Shown one piece after another: positions 61,490 through 64,000 of a DNA stretch of 64,000 nucleotides. Numbering within the stretch: the first letter of the stretch is position 1; every line of letters starts with the position of its first letter. A model generated the notes under the pieces. It was not told the DNA's origin and made no database searches. It saw only the letters and a list, made by a program, of their open reading frames with translations. The DNA is taken from the NCBI RefSeq assembly GCF_019904255.1, contig NZ_CP063203.1, forward strand, positions 2,674,501-2,738,500, given 5' to 3'. The stretch is from Marixanthomonas sp. SCSIO 43207. GTDB taxonomy: Bacteria; Bacteroidota; Bacteroidia; Flavobacteriales; Flavobacteriaceae. The translations under genes and the position numbers were made by a program.

Positions 61490-62851
61490 ATGTCATCATT
61501 ATTAAACAAGTACAACGTAGCCGGTCCTCGGTATACGAGTTACCCAACAGTGCCTTATTGGAACGATAAAACATTTTCCGCAAATGCTTGGATACATACA
61601 CTTCAACAAAGTATTAATGAAAGCAATCAAAAAGAAGGAATAAGTTTATACATACACCTTCCTTTTTGTGAAAGTCTATGTACATTTTGTGGTTGCAATA
61701 AACGAATCACAAAAAACCATGGTGTGGAAACTCCCTATCTACAATCGGTTTTAAAAGAGTGGCAACTGTATTGTAATTTTTTTTCTGAAAAACCAATTAT
61801 TAAAGAATTACACTTAGGTGGTGGTACTCCTACATTTTTTTCGGTGCAAAATTTAGAATTATTAATTAATGGCATTTTTGACCTTGCTATAAAAGCCGAA
61901 AATGCCGAGTTAAGTTTTGAAGGACATCCTAATAATACTACACAAAATCACTTACAATCACTAGCATCATTAGGTTTTAACAGGATAAGTTTTGGTGTTC
62001 AAGACTATAATGAAACTGTTCAAAGAGCTATTAATCGCATGCAACCTTTTGAGCACGTTAAAGTCGCTACTGAAAATGCAAGAAACTCAGGGTTTACTTC
62101 GGTGGGTCATGACATTATTTTTGGATTGCCTTTTCAGAAAAAAGAACATATTATTCATACTATTAATCGTACAAAAGAGCTTTTGCCAGATCGTATTGCT
62201 TTTTATAGCTATGCACACGTACCATGGATAAAAGGAAATGGTCAACGAGGGTTTAAGGACTCTGATCTACCAACCGCTGAAGAAAAAAGAGAACAATACG
62301 AGATAGGTAAAAAAATGCTACTGGAAGCCGGTTATATTGAAATAGGTATGGACCACTTTGCTTTACCTACTGATAGCCTTTATAAAGCCGTAGAAAATAA
62401 AACCATACATCGTAATTTTATGGGATATACAGCTTCAAAAACGCAAGCTATGATAGGTTTGGGTGTTTCAGCTATTAGCGACAGTTGGTATAGCTTTGCT
62501 CAAAATGTGAAAACAGTAGAAACGTATCAACAATTAATTGAAGAAAACACCATACCGGTATTTAGAGGACACATACTTAATGAAGAAGATTTAATTATAC
62601 GCAATCATATTTTAAATCTTATGTGTAAATTAAAAACCACTTGGGATAAAGAAAATGGATGGTTTGATGAACTTCCAGATTGTTTAATAAGTCTTCAAGA
62701 AATGGAACTAGACGGTTTAATAATCATTGAAAAAAATGAATTGTCTATTACCGAAAAAGGACGCCCTTTTGTCCGCAACGTGTGTATGGCTTTTGATTTA
62801 CTTCTGAAAAGAAAACAACCACATCATCAATTGTTTTCTATGACAATTTAA
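61490..62851 (+). CDS. hemN: oxygen-independent coproporphyrinogen III oxidase
   Basis: Radical SAM protein of 453 residues. The cluster motif CESLCTFCGCNKRIT (three cysteines as CxxxCxxC, with a further cysteine after) is at about 60-70. Then LHLGGGTPTFF and FNRISFGVQDYNETVQRAINRMQP (in parts) complete the HemN pattern, followed by the HemN C-terminal domain. It oxidises coproporphyrinogen III to protoporphyrinogen IX without oxygen, in haem synthesis. The FNR-like dyads upstream and the nearby cbb3 assembly genes suggest low-oxygen control. Terminator at 62886-62914. Confidence 0.93.
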   Translation: MSSLLNKYNVAGPRYTSYPTVPYWNDKTFSANAWIHTLQQSINESNQKEGISLYIHLPFCESLCTFCGCNKRITKNHGVETPYLQSVLKEWQLYCNFFSEKPIIKELHLGGGTPTFFSVQNLELLINGIFDLAIKAENAELSFEGHPNNTTQNHLQSLASLGFNRISFGVQDYNETVQRAINRMQPFEHVKVATENARNSGFTSVGHDIIFGLPFQKKEHIIHTINRTKELLPDRIAFYSYAHVPWIKGNGQRGFKDSDLPTAEEKREQYEIGKKMLLEAGYIEIGMDHFALPTDSLYKAVENKTIHRNFMGYTASKTQAMIGLGVSAISDSWYSFAQNVKTVETYQQLIEENTIPVFRGHILNEEDLIIRNHILNLMCKLKTTWDKENGWFDELPDCLISLQEMELDGLIIIEKNELSITEKGRPFVRNVCMAFDLLLKRKQPHHQLFSMTI

Positions 62852-62885
62852 TTAGTGTAGATATATTTAAATTTTGATAAAAAAG

Positions 62886-62914
62886 GTCACTTATATTAGT
62901 AGTGACCTTTTTTA
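62886..62914 (+). terminator. terminator after hemN
   Basis: GGTCACT pairs with AGTGACC around TATATTAGT, inside flanking A and T runs; it also serves the convergent small-peptide gene. Confidence 0.8.
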
Positions 62915-62919
62915 TGCAA

Positions 62920-63051
62920 TTATTTCTTTTTTCCGCCACTAACCATTGCATACACAACGGCAAATAATACCACACAAACAACAGCAAAAACGATTATCAT
63001 AGCTGTGCCCATTCCCCAGTCTACCAAAGGCAATATAATAGTAGTAAGCAT
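62920..63051 (-). CDS. 43-residue single-helix membrane peptide
   Basis: A small frame of 43 codons reads MLTTIILPLVDWGMGTAM, then IIVFAVVCVVLFAVVYAMVSGGKKK. It has one strongly hydrophobic helix (about 18-38) and a lysine-rich end, so the C-terminus is likely cytoplasmic. It lies 18 bases after the SafE-type gene, in the same direction, in the cbb3 assembly cluster. It may be a small oxidase-assembly peptide, but no family was recognised. Confidence 0.65.
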   Translation of the reverse strand: MLTTIILPLVDWGMGTAMIIVFAVVCVVLFAVVYAMVSGGKKK

Positions 63052-63069
63052 AATTAAAATTTTTATTGG

Positions 63070-63807
63070 TTAATATGTATTTTGAATTGTACTTTTTTCT
63101 GAAACTGTATGACAGTTGTAATTTGCTCCCACAACTTCTACAGCAGGTTTTGGCGAAATATAAGGAATACCCAGTCCCAGCCCGCGAACAATAAACAAAC
63201 AACCTACTATCACCACAAATACAGGGATAGTTTTACGTATACGTTGTCTCATATGACCGGTTAAAAAGTTTCCTAAATAAATTGCAGTAGTCATTAAAGG
63301 AATGGTTCCTAAACCAAACAAAGCCATATACAAGCTTCCTTGTAACGCATTACCAGATGCTATAGCGCCAAATACTGCCATGTAAACTAAGCCACAAGGA
63401 AGAAAGCCATTTAAAAAACCAATACTTAAAAAAGTATCTGGAGATTTCTTTTTTAATGCTTTCCCTAATTCGTTTTTAACTTTTGATACAACTTTGTAAA
63501 TAGGTTTTGAAAAATTATATTTCTGAAAAACTTTATAAGGAAGTAAAATTGTAATCACCATAATCACTCCTATTGCAATTGTTAATTGCTGCTGCATCCC
63601 GAACAAATAAAAGCTTTTACCTAATAGACCAAAAAGTAACCCAATAATTGAGTATGCTAGTATTCTACCGAAATGATATAAAAATAACTGCCCTACTTTT
63701 TTAAAAGAGTTGGTACGGTCTACCGGTAGTAAAAAAGCAATAGGACCGCACATACCTACGCAGTGAAAACTTCCTAGTAAACCAAATAATAAAGCAGATA
63801 GTATCAT
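63070..63807 (-). CDS. sulfite exporter TauE/SafE family protein (cbb3 locus)
   Basis: Membrane protein of 245 residues with about six helices. The first has GLLGSFHCVGMCGPIAFLL (His-Cys-x-x-x-Cys), the pattern of SafE-type copper/cytochrome assembly proteins; another has FLNGFLPCGLVYMAVFG. It follows FixH by 24 bases, as in Bacteroidetes cco clusters, where it is thought to help mature the copper centre. It is not a proven sulfite exporter. Confidence 0.82.
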   Translation of the reverse strand: MILSALLFGLLGSFHCVGMCGPIAFLLPVDRTNSFKKVGQLFLYHFGRILAYSIIGLLFGLLGKSFYLFGMQQQLTIAIGVIMVITILLPYKVFQKYNFSKPIYKVVSKVKNELGKALKKKSPDTFLSIGFLNGFLPCGLVYMAVFGAIASGNALQGSLYMALFGLGTIPLMTTAIYLGNFLTGHMRQRIRKTIPVFVVIVGCLFIVRGLGLGIPYISPKPAVEVVGANYNCHTVSEKSTIQNTY

Positions 63808-63831
63808 CTTTAAAAGTACTCAGGGTTTTGA

Positions 63832-64000
63832 TTAATACAGTATTTGATCTTTGTATAAGTATTTTTTTCCTTTGTATTGCCAGTCAATAGTAATGTTCCA
63901 GCGACCATCTAGCAAGCTTTTGTCAGGTATGAGCAAATTGGATCCGGATATTTTCAAAGGGAATTGAAAGTCCAGTTTCTTGTTAGATGGTCTATATAGG
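63832..64000 (-). CDS. fixH: FixH family protein, C-terminal fragment
   Basis: The last 55 codons of a gene that enters from the right edge: LYRPSNKKLDFQFPLKISGS, then PDKSLLDGRWNITIDWQY and a lysine-rich end. The GRWNxxIDW pattern is typical of FixH-type proteins of the cbb3 oxidase locus, which act in cation transport or oxidase assembly. The rest of the locus lies outside the window. Confidence 0.75.
   Translation of the reverse strand, partial: LYRPSNKKLDFQFPLKISGSNLLIPDKSLLDGRWNITIDWQYKGKKYLYKDQILY

Overview
The window looks like a chromosomal segment of a marine-type member of the Flavobacteriaceae (Bacteroidetes). The reasons are the AT-rich composition, promoter -7 boxes of the Bacteroidetes type TAnnTTTG, type IX secretion (T9SS) sorting domains of both type A and type B, a PorP/SprF protein, CHU-type C-terminal domains, TonB/HmuY haem-uptake genes and many families known mainly from this phylum (DUF6266, DUF6607, HmuY). 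All assignments are made from sequence reading alone; no database search was run.

Layout. 1-1.6 kb: two phylum-restricted hypothetical genes (DUF6943-like, DUF6266) in an AT-rich stretch. 1.9-5.8 kb: an outer-membrane porin, two tandem paralogous secreted proteins, and a MarR regulator with a small membrane protein. 5.9-12.5 kb: a redox/electrophile-response cluster with two MdaB-type quinone reductases, an NfsB-type nitroreductase, an SDR, a cupin lipoprotein, a peroxiredoxin-like protein, a thioesterase, and one LysR and two HxlR regulators placed divergently. 12.8-16.5 kb: a membrane-anchored metallo-beta-lactamase-fold hydrolase, an AraC regulator, a DUF5694 protein and a methyltransferase. 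16.5-26.5 kb: a seven-gene haem/iron operon read leftwards (TonB receptor, HmuY lipoprotein, HmuY-like T9SS protein, DUF6607, ankyrin protein, DUF2271, PepSY-flavodoxin reductase). 26.7-33.7 kb: a CI-like regulator, then a large T9SS type-B repeat protein gene carrying two in-frame stop codons, followed by intact PorP/SprF and OmpA partners. 33.9-40.1 kb: pirin, secreted and RDD proteins, a Fur-family regulator with a metal P-type ATPase, an FKBP isomerase, a nitroreductase and an acyl-CoA thioesterase.

From 40.23 to 56.25 kb lies an integrated genomic island of about 16.0 kb in the 3' end of a tRNA-Ser(TGA) gene. A 23-bp direct repeat marks its ends. A tyrosine recombinase, an excisionase-like HTH protein and a primase-helicase form its right-hand backbone. 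The cargo is a PLD-nuclease/type IIG-ISP-like restriction-modification pair, a translationally coupled four-gene unit (binding lipoprotein, ABC permease, ABC ATPase, and a membrane protein fusing a binding-protein-like domain to a SAM methyltransferase), a PD-(D/E)XK nuclease and a small membrane protein. Large double-hairpin repeats of 132-133 bp, resembling integron attC sites, follow the methyltransferase and nuclease genes. The four-gene unit is the best candidate here for an undescribed system.

56.4-64 kb returns to core genome: a calcium-repeat FKBP lipoprotein, an S4 RNA-binding protein, a phosphoribosyltransferase, shikimate kinase, tRNA-Lys, a thioredoxin-like protein, a CoA-transferase, hemN, and the end of a cbb3-oxidase assembly locus (a 43-residue membrane peptide, SafE-type protein, FixH fragment). 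FNR-like dyads stand before hemN.
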